This document shows, one piece after another, positions 1-9,799 of a DNA stretch of 64,000 nt (within the stretch, counting starts at the first letter, position 1; every line of letters begins with the position of its first letter). The stretch comes from Deinococcus arboris (GTDB taxonomy: Bacteria; Deinococcota; Deinococci; Deinococcales; Deinococcaceae), in NCBI RefSeq assembly GCF_009755355.1, contig NZ_WQLB01000018.1, forward strand, positions 23,625-87,624, given 5' to 3'. The notes under the pieces were generated by a model, which saw only the letters and a list, made by a program, of their open reading frames with translations, ran no database searches and was not told the origin of the DNA. Position numbers and translations under genes: made by a program.

Positions 1-712
1 CGGGGCTGCCGCCCAAACGGCCGATCAGGCCCGCGCCGACCCCGCTGCCCAGGCTGATGTATGCCAGCAGTTCGGGTTCGGGCCCCGCGCGCAGATAGCT
101 TTCGCCAAAGGCCGCCGCGTTGGCCTCGTTGTCCAAGGTGCAGCCGGCCGGCAGCGGGGGCAGATGCGGCTCCAACAGGTCCAGAAACGGCACGTCTTCC
201 CAGCCCAGGTTGGGGGCGTACAGCAGGCGCTCGCCGCTGGGGTCCACTGGCCCGGGCAGCGCCACCCCCAGCCCCAGCGGCAGGCGGCCCTGGACGGCGG
301 GGTCGGCCCGTAGTGTGGTCAGCAGCTCGGCCAGGGTCTCTACGGCCTGCTGCGCCGTGCTGGTGGGCACCTGATGCTGCGCCGAGGCCAGAATATCGCC
401 CGAGAGGGTGCAGGCCACCGCCCGCACCCCCAGTACGCCCACCTCGGCTCCCAGCAGCACCGGCCCGCTGTCGTTCAGGCGCAACTGGCGCCCAGGGCGG
501 CCCACCAGCCCCTGTTGCAGGTCGCCTTCGTGCAGCCAGCCTTCAGCGAGCAGCTGGCCCACCAGGCTGCCCACCGTCACCTTGGTCAGGCCGGTGCGCA
601 GCGCGAGGTCGGCGCGGCTCAGGCCTGGGGTGCGCCGCAACAGATTCAAGATGGCCGAACGGTTTAAGTGTTTGAGGTACGGCTGATCGCCGCCCGTGGG
701 CATCACGGACAT
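1..712 (-). CDS. ROK-family transcriptional regulator (partial, C-terminus off window)
   Basis: The reading frame runs off the left edge of the window, so only about 237 N-terminal residues are present. The N-terminus (residues 1-70) is a winged helix-turn-helix typical of NagC/XylR-type ROK repressors, with the motif LSRADLALRTGLTKVTVGSL. It is followed by the sugar-kinase-like ROK fold, including a GVALPGPVDP stretch and a LDNEANAAAFGE segment like the substrate and phosphate region of ROK proteins. The ATG at 712 was chosen because GGAGG lies just upstream; a second in-frame ATG is at 703. It is divergent from the LacI-type regulator and the sugar locus, so it probably senses a sugar or sugar phosphate for that locus. 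The family call is from motifs; the ligand is unknown. Confidence 0.85.
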   Translation of the reverse strand, partial: MSVMPTGGDQPYLKHLNRSAILNLLRRTPGLSRADLALRTGLTKVTVGSLVGQLLAEGWLHEGDLQQGLVGRPGRQLRLNDSGPVLLGAEVGVLGVRAVACTLSGDILASAQHQVPTSTAQQAVETLAELLTTLRADPAVQGRLPLGLGVALPGPVDPSGERLLYAPNLGWEDVPFLDLLEPHLPPLPAGCTLDNEANAAAFGESYLRAGPEPELLAYISLGSGVGAGLIGRLGGSP

Positions 713-1056
713 AAAGCCTCCAGTGGGCTCGAAAGTAAAAAGAGTTAACCAACAGGAGAGTAAAGGGCTGGTGAATGCCCGTCAAGAGGGAGAAGCAAAA
801 GGAGAATGACCATTCCTGGTCTCGGAGCAATTGAGCCGTGCTGCTAGCGCTTGAGTTCGGAGAACACCGCTTGCAACCTCCGAGCATTTCTGCCCCTTGC
901 CCGCCGACTCACAAATAAGGTCTCTTTGCACTTTTGTATTTTCGATCTACGAACAGCTTTTAACCACAGAGCGAGCTACAGGTCAAAAACACTGTTTCGG
1001 AGGCAAAATCCGCCCTTTTCACCCTAGTTTCCACTCACCTGCCGTCTTGAATCAGC
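713..1056. other. Divergent intergenic region, AT-richer than its surroundings
   Basis: About 340 bases lie between the ROK gene and the LacI-type promoter. They are visibly AT-richer than the flanking genes and hold short A/T tracts, a GTTAAC hexamer near 743-750, and several loosely repeated AGTAAA words close to the ROK start. These could be ROK operator half-sites, but no clear palindrome was seen. No coding frame is convincing here. Confidence 0.4.
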
Positions 1057-1085
1057 TTGACAGCGCTTTCAGATAGGTTTACGCT
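1057..1085 (+). promoter_or_regulatory. Promoter with overlapping LacI-type operator for the LacI regulator
   Basis: A TTGACA -35 box (1057-1062) is followed after 17 nt by a weak TACGCT -10 (1080-1085). The -35 runs straight into GCGCTTTC, so GACAGCGCTTTC (1059-1070) matches the perfect palindrome GAAAGCGCTTTC at 2269-2280 at 11 of 12 positions. This suggests that the LacI-type protein represses its own promoter as well as the importer operon. Confidence 0.6.
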
Positions 1086-1148
1086 TCAGGCACCTTAAAG
1101 ACCCATGAAGTGCAGGCGACTGTGGCCTGCAACTGAAGGAGCAGCCCT

Positions 1149-2183
1149 GTGTCTATGCTCGAACCTGTCACCCTGGCGCATGTGGCGCGTGAAGCGGGCG
1201 TTTCGCCCAGCACCGTCTCGCGCATTCTGAACGGCACGGCCAACGTGACGCCAGAAAAACGGGTGCGGGTTGAAGCCGTGATTGCCCGCCTGAACTTCCG
1301 GCCCAATCCGCAGGCCCAGGCGCTGGCCGGCGGGCGCAGCCTGAGCATCGGCGTGATTACCCCCAGCCTGCACTCCACCTTTTACGGCGAAGCCCTGGCG
1401 GGCATCGAGGCGGCGCTGGACGACACGCCTTACCACCCACTGGTGATCAGCGGCCAGTGGCGCACCGAGCGCGAGCAAGAGGCGCTGGACGTGCTCCTGG
1501 CCCGCCGGGTGGACGCCGTGATTCTGCTGGGCGGCATTCTGGACGACGAAATCCTGCAGCATGTGGCCCGCCGCGTGCCGCTGATTGCTGTGGGCCGCGA
1601 GGTGCGGGGCCTGTCCGAGTGCTGCATCGTGCTGGACAACGCGGCGGGCATGCGGCTGGTGGCGAAGCACCTGCTCTCGCTGGGCCACCGTCAGTTCGCC
1701 TACATCAGCGGCGCCGAGCGCCAGAGTGACGCCCTGGAGCGCCGCCACGCCTTCCTGGGCACGCTGCAGGCGGCGGGCCTGACGGTCCCAGACGGCCTGA
1801 TTCAGGTGGGCAACTACACCGAAGACGGCGGGCGACTGGCCGCCCAGCGCTTGCTGGACACCGGGCTGCCCTTTACCGCCCTGGCCTGCGCCAACGACCA
1901 GATGGCCCTGGGCGCCCGCCTGACCCTGTACCGCGCGGGTCTCCGGGTCCCCGAGGACGTGTCACTGACCGGCTTTGACGACGTGGTGACCTCCAGCCTC
2001 ATGACTCCGCCCCTAACCACCGTGCGCCAGGCCATTTACGACATTGGGACAGTGGCCGCCCGCGAGGCGCTGAATCTGCTCGCCGGTCAGCCGGTGAACC
2101 GTCAACTCTTTACCCCCGAACTGGTGGTGCGTGACTCGACCGCGCCGTCACCGTCCCCATCTCCGGCGGAGGCCCAGGCATGA
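1149..2183 (+). CDS. LacI-family sugar-responsive transcriptional regulator
   Basis: A 344-residue LacI/GalR repressor. The N-terminal helix-turn-helix reads LAHVAREAGVSPSTVSRILN (residues 9-28), followed by the hinge and a periplasmic-binding-protein-like sugar domain that ends in the usual SLTGFDDV and PPLTTVRQ motifs. The start is a GTG at 1149, with AAGGAG about 7 nt upstream; an ATG two codons in is poorly spaced. It precedes a sugar ABC importer and four glycosidases, and matching 12-bp operator sequences lie at its own -35 and before the importer. The role as local repressor of this locus is inferred. The inducer cannot be read from sequence; a xylo- or gluco-oligosaccharide fits the downstream enzymes. 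Confidence 0.92.
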   Translation: MSMLEPVTLAHVAREAGVSPSTVSRILNGTANVTPEKRVRVEAVIARLNFRPNPQAQALAGGRSLSIGVITPSLHSTFYGEALAGIEAALDDTPYHPLVISGQWRTEREQEALDVLLARRVDAVILLGGILDDEILQHVARRVPLIAVGREVRGLSECCIVLDNAAGMRLVAKHLLSLGHRQFAYISGAERQSDALERRHAFLGTLQAAGLTVPDGLIQVGNYTEDGGRLAAQRLLDTGLPFTALACANDQMALGARLTLYRAGLRVPEDVSLTGFDDVVTSSLMTPPLTTVRQAIYDIGTVAAREALNLLAGQPVNRQLFTPELVVRDSTAPSPSPSPAEAQA

Positions 2184-2268
2184 CCGGCCCCGCTGGTTAG
2201 TCCTGCTTTCCGCTGGCGGCGCCCTTGCCTTTTCATCTTGCCCTTCCGCCTAAACCTGCCCCTCATTT

Positions 2269-2280
2269 GAAAGCGCTTTC
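2269..2280. promoter_or_regulatory. LacI-type operator palindrome before the ABC importer
   Basis: GAAAGCGCTTTC is a perfect 12-bp palindrome of the classical LacI/GalR operator form with a central CG. It ends 19 bases before the binding-protein start codon. Its near copy overlaps the -35 box of the LacI-type gene, which supports a shared repressor. Confidence 0.75.
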
Positions 2281-2299
2281 ACGACCCCGGAGGTCACCC

Positions 2300-3547
2300 A
2301 TGAAAAAAGCCCTTGTGTCCGCTCTCGCCGCCGCCCTGCTGCTGGGTCAGGCCAATGCCCAGGAAAAAGTCACGCTGACGGTGGCCGCCTTCCCCAGCCT
2401 GGACAGCGCCATCAAGGCGATTATTCCGGCGTGGACGAAGCTGCACCCCAACGTCACCATTAAGCTGCAGGCGCAGGAATTCGCCGACCACCACAACGCC
2501 ATGACCACCGCGCTGGCCACCGGCCAGGGGCTGCCCGATGTGATGGCGCTGGAAATCGGCTACGTGGGCAAGTTCGCGGAAGGCCAGGGCCTGGAGGACC
2601 TGAACAAGGCGCCCTACAGCGCGGTGGCCTCCAAGAAGCTGTTCACGCCTTTCACCATTGCGCAGGCCACCAGCGCCGATGGCCGCTTTATCGCCATGCC
2701 GACCGACATCGGCCCCGGCACCTTCTTCTTCCGCAAGGACGTGCTGGACAAGGCTGGCGTCAACCCCGTGAACATGCAGCGCTCGTGGGAGTCATACATC
2801 GCGTCCGGCAAGACCATCAAGGCCAAGACCGGCGCCTACCTGGTGAACACCGCCGCCTCGGTCTACAACGTGATTATCCGCACCAACCTCAAGAGCGGCG
2901 AGGGCATCTACTTCGACAAGAACAACAACCTGCTCGTCGGCCCTGACAACGCCCGTTTCGTGCGCGCCATGACCCTGAGCAAGCAGGTGCGCGACGCCGG
3001 CCTGGACGCCAAGATCGGCGAGTGGAGCAACGAGTGGTACGACGCCTTTAAGAAGGGCACCGTGGCCACGCAGTTCAGCGGCGCCTGGCTGCAGGGCGCG
3101 CTGCAAAACTGGATGGCGCCGGACACCAAGGGCCTGTGGCGCGTGCAGAACCTGCCCGAGCGCGGCTTTGCCTCGTGGGGCGGCTCGTTCTACGCCATTC
3201 CCAGCAAGGCCAAGAACAAGACCTGGGCCTGGGAATTTATCAAGTTCATGACCCTGAACCAGCAGTCGCAGATCACGGCCTTCCGTGACAACGGCGCTTT
3301 CCCCGCACTGCTGGCCGCGCAAAAGGACAAGGCCTTTAGCGAGCCCGTGGACTTCCTGGGCGGCCAGAAGGCCCGCGTGATCTGGCGCGACGCCGCCGCC
3401 AAGACCCAGCCGATTGACGTGAACAAGTACGACAGTGTGGCCGACCAGATCATGCAGACCGAGCTGACCAACGTGCTGGAGCAGGGCAAGGACATCAAGC
3501 AGGCCCTGGCCGACGCCCGCGTGCAGATTCTGCGCCGCGCCCGCTAA
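2300..3547 (+). CDS. Sugar ABC transporter, periplasmic binding protein (family 1)
   Basis: A 415-residue solute-binding protein of the CUT1/MalE type. A signal peptide (residues 1 to about 21, ending QANAQ) is followed by a two-lobed extracellular sugar-binding fold. No lipobox cysteine is visible, so it is probably a free periplasmic protein. The ATG at 2300 is chosen over an upstream in-frame start because GGAGG sits 7-8 nt before it and the signal peptide begins there. It leads the operon with two permease genes downstream and is preceded by a LacI-type palindrome. Substrate is inferred from context to be an oligosaccharide released from xylan or beta-glucan. Confidence 0.92.
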   Translation: MKKALVSALAAALLLGQANAQEKVTLTVAAFPSLDSAIKAIIPAWTKLHPNVTIKLQAQEFADHHNAMTTALATGQGLPDVMALEIGYVGKFAEGQGLEDLNKAPYSAVASKKLFTPFTIAQATSADGRFIAMPTDIGPGTFFFRKDVLDKAGVNPVNMQRSWESYIASGKTIKAKTGAYLVNTAASVYNVIIRTNLKSGEGIYFDKNNNLLVGPDNARFVRAMTLSKQVRDAGLDAKIGEWSNEWYDAFKKGTVATQFSGAWLQGALQNWMAPDTKGLWRVQNLPERGFASWGGSFYAIPSKAKNKTWAWEFIKFMTLNQQSQITAFRDNGAFPALLAAQKDKAFSEPVDFLGGQKARVIWRDAAAKTQPIDVNKYDSVADQIMQTELTNVLEQGKDIKQALADARVQILRRAR

Positions 3548-3648
3548 GCCGCGCCAGGCCGCACCGCCCCTGACCCGGCGGAGTGCAGGAACACGTCAAG
3601 GTGGGGGCGCTGGTCTGGCCCCCACCCCTGTTATCAAAGGAATGCCCC

Positions 3649-4593
3649 ATGTCATACCGTGCCCCGCTGGCCCGCCCTGCGGAACGTCGGCGCTGGAGTT
3701 ACACCCGCTTTCAGCAGCGCCTCGCGCCCTACGTCTTTACCAGCCCCTTTTTCATCCTGTTCGCCATTTTCGGCCTGTTTCCGCTGCTGTTCAGCCTGTT
3801 TCTGGCCTTTCACCTGTGGAATCCGTTAGACGGGCTGGGGAACTGGAAGTTCGTGGGCTTCGAGAACTTTCAGCTCGCGCTGGACGCCCGCGACCAGTTC
3901 TGGGTGGCCCTGAAACACACGGTCTGGATTGGCCTGCTGTCCGGCGTGCCGCAGCATCTGGTGGCGCTGCCCCTGGCCTTCGTGATTCACCAGTTTCTGC
4001 GCCGCTGGCAGGGGGCCATCAGCACCGTCTTGTTTCTGCCGTACATCACCAGCGCGGTGGCCATCACCATCGTGTTCGGCATGCTGTACAGCGAGCGCCT
4101 GGGCCTGCTGAACTACGTGCTGGGCCTGGTGGGCCTGGACCCGGTGCGCTGGCTGGCACAGCCGGAACTGGTGCCGTATTCGGTGGCGACGGTGGTGTTC
4201 TGGCGTTACGTGGGCTGGAACGTCATTCTGTATCTCTCGGGGCTACAGGCCATCAGCGAGGATGTCTACGAGGCCGCCACGGTGGACGGTGCCAGCGCGT
4301 GGCAGAAATTCCGGTTCATTACCCTGCCGCTGCTACGCCCCATGATGTTCTACGCCTTCACGCTGACCATCGTGGGCAACATGCAGCTGTTCGAAGAACC
4401 GTTCATTCTGACCGGCCAGGGTGGCGGCAGCGGCGGCGCGGCCCTGACGAGCGCCATGCACATCTTCAACACCGGCTTCCGCGACCTGGACATGGGCTAC
4501 GCCTCGGCCATGAGCTGGCTGCTGTTCCTGGCGATTTTCGTGCTGAGCATGGTCAACAACTACCTCTTCTCGCGTGACGGAGGCCGCTCGTGA
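3649..4593 (+). CDS. Sugar ABC transporter permease (MalF-type)
   Basis: A 314-residue integral membrane protein with about six hydrophobic helices. The cytoplasmic EAA loop is visible as EAATVDGASAWQKFRFITLP, which docks the transporter ATPase. The ATG at 3649 follows AAAGGAA by about 7 nt and gives the usual MalF-like N-terminus. It overlaps the next permease by 4 nt (GTGA), so the two are translationally coupled and form the membrane heterodimer of a CUT1 importer. No ATP-binding gene is in this operon, so an MsmK/MalK-like ATPase must be encoded elsewhere. Confidence 0.93.
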   Translation: MSYRAPLARPAERRRWSYTRFQQRLAPYVFTSPFFILFAIFGLFPLLFSLFLAFHLWNPLDGLGNWKFVGFENFQLALDARDQFWVALKHTVWIGLLSGVPQHLVALPLAFVIHQFLRRWQGAISTVLFLPYITSAVAITIVFGMLYSERLGLLNYVLGLVGLDPVRWLAQPELVPYSVATVVFWRYVGWNVILYLSGLQAISEDVYEAATVDGASAWQKFRFITLPLLRPMMFYAFTLTIVGNMQLFEEPFILTGQGGGSGGAALTSAMHIFNTGFRDLDMGYASAMSWLLFLAIFVLSMVNNYLFSRDGGRS

Positions 4594-5486
4594 CCACGCA
4601 ACCCCTGAAAACAGCCGTTCCCGCCCCGCGCCGCCCCCGCCTGCGGCTGCCAGTGGGCCGCGCCGGGCTGTGGCTGCTGGTGGGCCTGGCCTGCTTCCTG
4701 TCGGTCATTCCCTTTTACCTGATGTTCGTCTGGGCGACCCTGCCCAGCGCCGAGGTGTTCTCGGTGCCGCCCAAGTTCTGGTTCAGCGACCAGTTGGTGG
4801 GCAACTTCCAGAAGATGATGGACGCGACCGGCGGGCTGGCGCTGCGCCATTTCTGGAACAGCCTGTACATCGCCATCATGTCCACCCTCACCACGCTGTT
4901 TTTCTGTTCTCTGGCGGGCTTTGCCTTTGCCATGTACGACTTCCGGGGCAAGCGGTTTCTGTTCGGCTTCATCCTGCTGACCATGCTGATTCCGCCGCTG
5001 GTCATGGACATTCCCAGCTTTCTGGTGATGAACAACTTCCTGCAGTGGGTGGGCGAACCGCGCGCGCTGTGGGTGCCGGGTATGGCCAACGCCTTCGGCA
5101 TTTTCCTGATGCGTCAGTACATCGGTTCAGCCCTGCCCCGGCAACTGGTCGAGGCCGCGCGTATCGACGGCGCCACCGAATTCGGCATCTACTGGCGGGT
5201 CGTCTTGCCGCTCATCCGGCCCATCCTGGCCACCCTGGGCGTGGTGACGTTCGTGGGCTCGTGGAACAACTTCAAAGGCGCGCTGATTATGAAGCTCAGC
5301 GACGGGCCCATCATGACCCTGCCGCTGTCGCTGCGCAAAATCACGGGCGGCGCGACCAACATCAACGTGGACTGGGGCGCCAATCTGATGATGGTGGTGC
5401 TGACGGTGCTGCCGCTGCTGATTCTGTTTCTGCTGGCCAGCCGTCAGGTGATCAGCGGCCTGACGAGCGGCGCGGTGAAGGACTGA
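4590..5486 (+). CDS. Sugar ABC transporter permease (MalG-type)
   Basis: A 298-residue inner-membrane permease with six predicted helices and the EAA motif EAARIDGATEFGIYWRVVLP (about residues 188-207). The GTG at 4590 overlaps the stop of the MalF-type partner, a standard arrangement for these pairs. It ends 2 nt before the start of the clan GH-A glycosidase, so the importer and hydrolase are in one transcript. Functionally it forms the second half of the sugar channel. Confidence 0.93.
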   Translation: MTTQPLKTAVPAPRRPRLRLPVGRAGLWLLVGLACFLSVIPFYLMFVWATLPSAEVFSVPPKFWFSDQLVGNFQKMMDATGGLALRHFWNSLYIAIMSTLTTLFFCSLAGFAFAMYDFRGKRFLFGFILLTMLIPPLVMDIPSFLVMNNFLQWVGEPRALWVPGMANAFGIFLMRQYIGSALPRQLVEAARIDGATEFGIYWRVVLPLIRPILATLGVVTFVGSWNNFKGALIMKLSDGPIMTLPLSLRKITGGATNINVDWGANLMMVVLTVLPLLILFLLASRQVISGLTSGAVKD

Positions 5487-5488
5487 GG

Positions 5489-6730
5489 ATGAAGGCCCGG
5501 TCTGTGCTGACTCTGCTGCTGGCGGCCCAGGCCGGGGCCGTCACCGTGACCCCTGGCCCAGACGCTCCGCGCCCTATTCGCCCAGAAACGGTCAGCGGCT
5601 TCAATCTGGGCAACTGGATGCCGGTTGTGGAGGCGCTGCCCCAGCTGCGCGCCCTAGACACCGCGCTGCTGCGCTGGCCCGGCGGCAACGTGGGCGACGA
5701 AAACGACCTGACCCCGGCGGGCCTGCAGACCCTGAAAACCAACTGGACCCTGCTGGGCGAGCCTACCTTGATCGTGCAGACGCGGGTGTTTACCCGTGCT
5801 GGCGTGGGCAAAGCCAGCCCCGCCGACGCAGCCCAGGCGGTGCGCGACGCCCGCGAGAAGGGCCTGCGCGTGGCCTACTGGGAGATTGGCAACGAGCCGA
5901 ACCTCTACGCCACCAACCGCAGCGACCCCAGCTGGACCCCCGAGAAGTACTGCGCCACTGTGCGGGCCCAGCGCGCCGCCATTCTGGCGGTGGACCCCGC
6001 CGCCCGGATCGCCGGCCCGGCCGTCAGCAACCCCGGCGAGTACCTGAACGAGGTCATTCGCCGATGCGGCGACGTGCTGGACCTGGTGACCTGGCACCTG
6101 TACCCCACTGACGGCAGCGCGGCCCCGGAGGCGGCGCTGGCCAGTGCCGAGCAGGCCACCACCTCGGCCGAGCAGGTCAGGGCGCTGTGGGCTGACCCGG
6201 CAACCAATCCGCTGGGCCACCTGAAGCCCCTGAACATGGCCGTGACCGAATACGGCCTGTCGTGGCGCACCAACAAGGGCCGGCATCTCTCGGATGCCGT
6301 GGGCGGGCTGTGGGCGGCCGAAGCCACCCTGCGCTTTTCGGCTGCTGGCGCCAGCACGGCCTATTTCGCCTTGATGGGCACCGGCAACCACGGCCTGCTG
6401 GACGAGGCCGGTTTTCCGCGCTTTGCTTACGGCGCCTTTCACGAACTGGCGCACTACCGGGGCCAGACCTTCAGCGTGCAGAGCGACGACCCGCGCGTGT
6501 GGGTCCACGCGGCCCAGCAAGGCGCAGTGGTGACGCTCTTTGCCCTCAATACGGCTGCCTCTCCCCTTCCCCTGACCGCCACGCTGCCGGGCCTGAGCCT
6601 GATTGGCGCCAAGGCCGTCACCGACGAAGACGTGAACGCTGACCGCCCACCGCGCGCGCTAAACATTCGCGGCCCGGTGGCCCTGCCGCCCCTGAGCCTG
6701 ACCCGGCTGGTGTTCAAAGCGCAGCCGTAG
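5489..6730 (+). CDS. Clan GH-A glycoside hydrolase, probably secreted
   Basis: A 413-residue (beta/alpha)8-type glycosidase with a short N-terminal signal peptide (residues 1 to about 18). The WEIGNEP motif places the likely acid/base at Glu136, and VTEYG places the likely nucleophile at Glu254, the spacing expected for clan GH-A. The C-terminus looks like a small beta-domain. The overall pattern recalls GH51/GH39/GH79-like enzymes, but I cannot assign the family with certainty. It begins 2 nt after the permease stop and so belongs to the importer operon. A role in trimming oligosaccharides before uptake is inferred. Confidence 0.75.
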   Translation: MKARSVLTLLLAAQAGAVTVTPGPDAPRPIRPETVSGFNLGNWMPVVEALPQLRALDTALLRWPGGNVGDENDLTPAGLQTLKTNWTLLGEPTLIVQTRVFTRAGVGKASPADAAQAVRDAREKGLRVAYWEIGNEPNLYATNRSDPSWTPEKYCATVRAQRAAILAVDPAARIAGPAVSNPGEYLNEVIRRCGDVLDLVTWHLYPTDGSAAPEAALASAEQATTSAEQVRALWADPATNPLGHLKPLNMAVTEYGLSWRTNKGRHLSDAVGGLWAAEATLRFSAAGASTAYFALMGTGNHGLLDEAGFPRFAYGAFHELAHYRGQTFSVQSDDPRVWVHAAQQGAVVTLFALNTAASPLPLTATLPGLSLIGAKAVTDEDVNADRPPRALNIRGPVALPPLSLTRLVFKAQP

Positions 6731-6815
6731 GCAGGGCTCAGGCCCGGCGGTCCACCGTCACCCCACTGCTCAGGCTTTTTTCACGGACCATTTTCCCCCT
6801 CCCCCGGAGCCCCAC

Positions 6816-8188
<1,373 letters not shown>

Positions 8189-8192
<4 letters not shown>

Positions 8193-9799
8193 CGGCTGAG
8201 GTCCGGCCGCCTACCCCAGCCACCGTGACCGTTCAGAATCCCGTCCTGCCCGGCTTTCACCCCGACCCCAGCATCCTGCGGGTGGGCGAGGATTATTACC
8301 TCGCCACCAGCACCTTTCAGTGGTTTCCTGGCGTGGCCATTTACCACTCGCGCGACCTGGTGAACTGGCGGCTGGCGGCGCGACCTCTGGACCGCACGGC
8401 CCTGCTGGACATGCGCGGCAACACCGATTCGGGCGGTATCTGGGCGCCGTGCCTGTCGCACGACGGCGAGCGCTTTCACCTGATCTACACCGACGTCAAA
8501 GCCTGGGGCATGCAGGAGGCTTTTAAGGACAGCCCCAATTACCTCACCACCGCCGAGCAGCTCGAGGGACCATGGTCGGCGCCCGTCTACCTGAACAGCA
8601 GCGGCTTCGACCCCAGCCTCTTTCACGATGACGACGGCCGCAAGTGGCTGCTGAACATGGTCTGGGACCACCGCCCTGGCCGTAACCCCTTTGCCGGCAT
8701 CGTGCTGCAGGAGTACAGCCCGGCCGAGCAGCGGCTGGTCGGCCCCCGCGACCTGATCTTTAAAGGCACCGAGCTGGGCGTGACCGAAGGGCCGCACGTC
8801 TACAAACACGGCGGCTGGTACTACCTCGTGACGGCCGAGGGCGGCACCAGCTACGACCACGCGGTGACGGTGGCGCGCTCGCGCTCGCTGCACGGGCCCT
8901 ACGAGGTGCACCCTGAGAATCCCATCTTGACTGCGGCCGACGATCCCAGCCTGCCCATTCAGAAGGCGGGGCACAGCAGCTTCACGCAGACACCAGACAA
9001 CCAGTGGCTGCTGGCCCACCTGTGTGGCCGCCCGCTGACCGAGAAAGGCGAGTGCCCGCTGGGCCGCGAAACGGCGCTGCAACCCCTGGTTTGGGGCGAG
9101 GATGGGTGGCCCCGCCTAGCCGGGGGCGGGCACCACCCGGCGCAGACCGCCGAGCTGCCCGCCCTGCCGCCGCACCCCTGGCCCACGGTCCCCGAACGTG
9201 ATGACTTTCAGAGCGGGGCCCTGCGCTCCGAGTGGCTGACCCTACGCGTGCCGGCCGCCGACCTGGGGGTGGAGCTTACAGGCGACGGCCTGCGCCTGCT
9301 GGGGCGCGAATCGCTGAACAGCCGCCACCACACGGCACTGGTGGGGCGGCGCCTACAAAGCCTGCACGCCCGCCTGCGCACCTCGCTTGACTTTGATCCG
9401 CAGGATTTTCAGCAGATGGCCGGGGTGTGCGCCTATTACGACACCCGCAACTGGGTCTATCTGCGCCTCAGCTGTGACGAGGCGCTGGGCCGCACCCTCA
9501 ACGTGGTGTCGTGCGAGAACGGCACATACCGCGAACATCTGCCTCAGGAAGTGCCAGTCGAGGCAGGCACTGTCGAAATGCAGGTCCTGTACAGCGGCCC
9601 CACTTTTGCCTTTGCCTACCGGCAGGCCGGCCGGGACTGGGCCGACCTTGGGCCGCCCTTCTCTGCGGGTCTACTGTCCGACGAGCACTGCGGCGGCCTC
9701 AGCTTTACGGGCACCTTTCTGGCCCTGGCCTGTCAGGACCTCAGCGGCCAGCGCCAGCCTGCGACCTTTCACTGGGCTGAATATACGGAGACGCCTTGA
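8189..9799 (+). CDS. GH43 beta-xylosidase / alpha-L-arabinofuranosidase
   Basis: A 536-residue protein with an N-terminal five-bladed GH43 propeller and a C-terminal beta-sandwich of the beta-xylosidase type (from about residue 330). Expected catalytic positions are visible: Asp26 in GFHPDPS (base), Asp141 in GFDPSLF (pKa modulator) and Glu200 in GVTEGPH (acid). There is no signal peptide, consistent with cytosolic cleavage of imported xylo-oligosaccharides to xylose. The GTG start overlaps the GH1 stop, and its own stop overlaps the next gene's TTG start. This enzyme is the best clue that the locus handles xylan fragments. Confidence 0.9.

Noticed and set aside
5489..6730. Fusion of the MalG-type permease region with the downstream glycosidase (a frame open from 4574)
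   Set aside because: The upstream part is out of frame with the real permease and has no sensible protein; the glycosidase has its own start and signal peptide at 5489.
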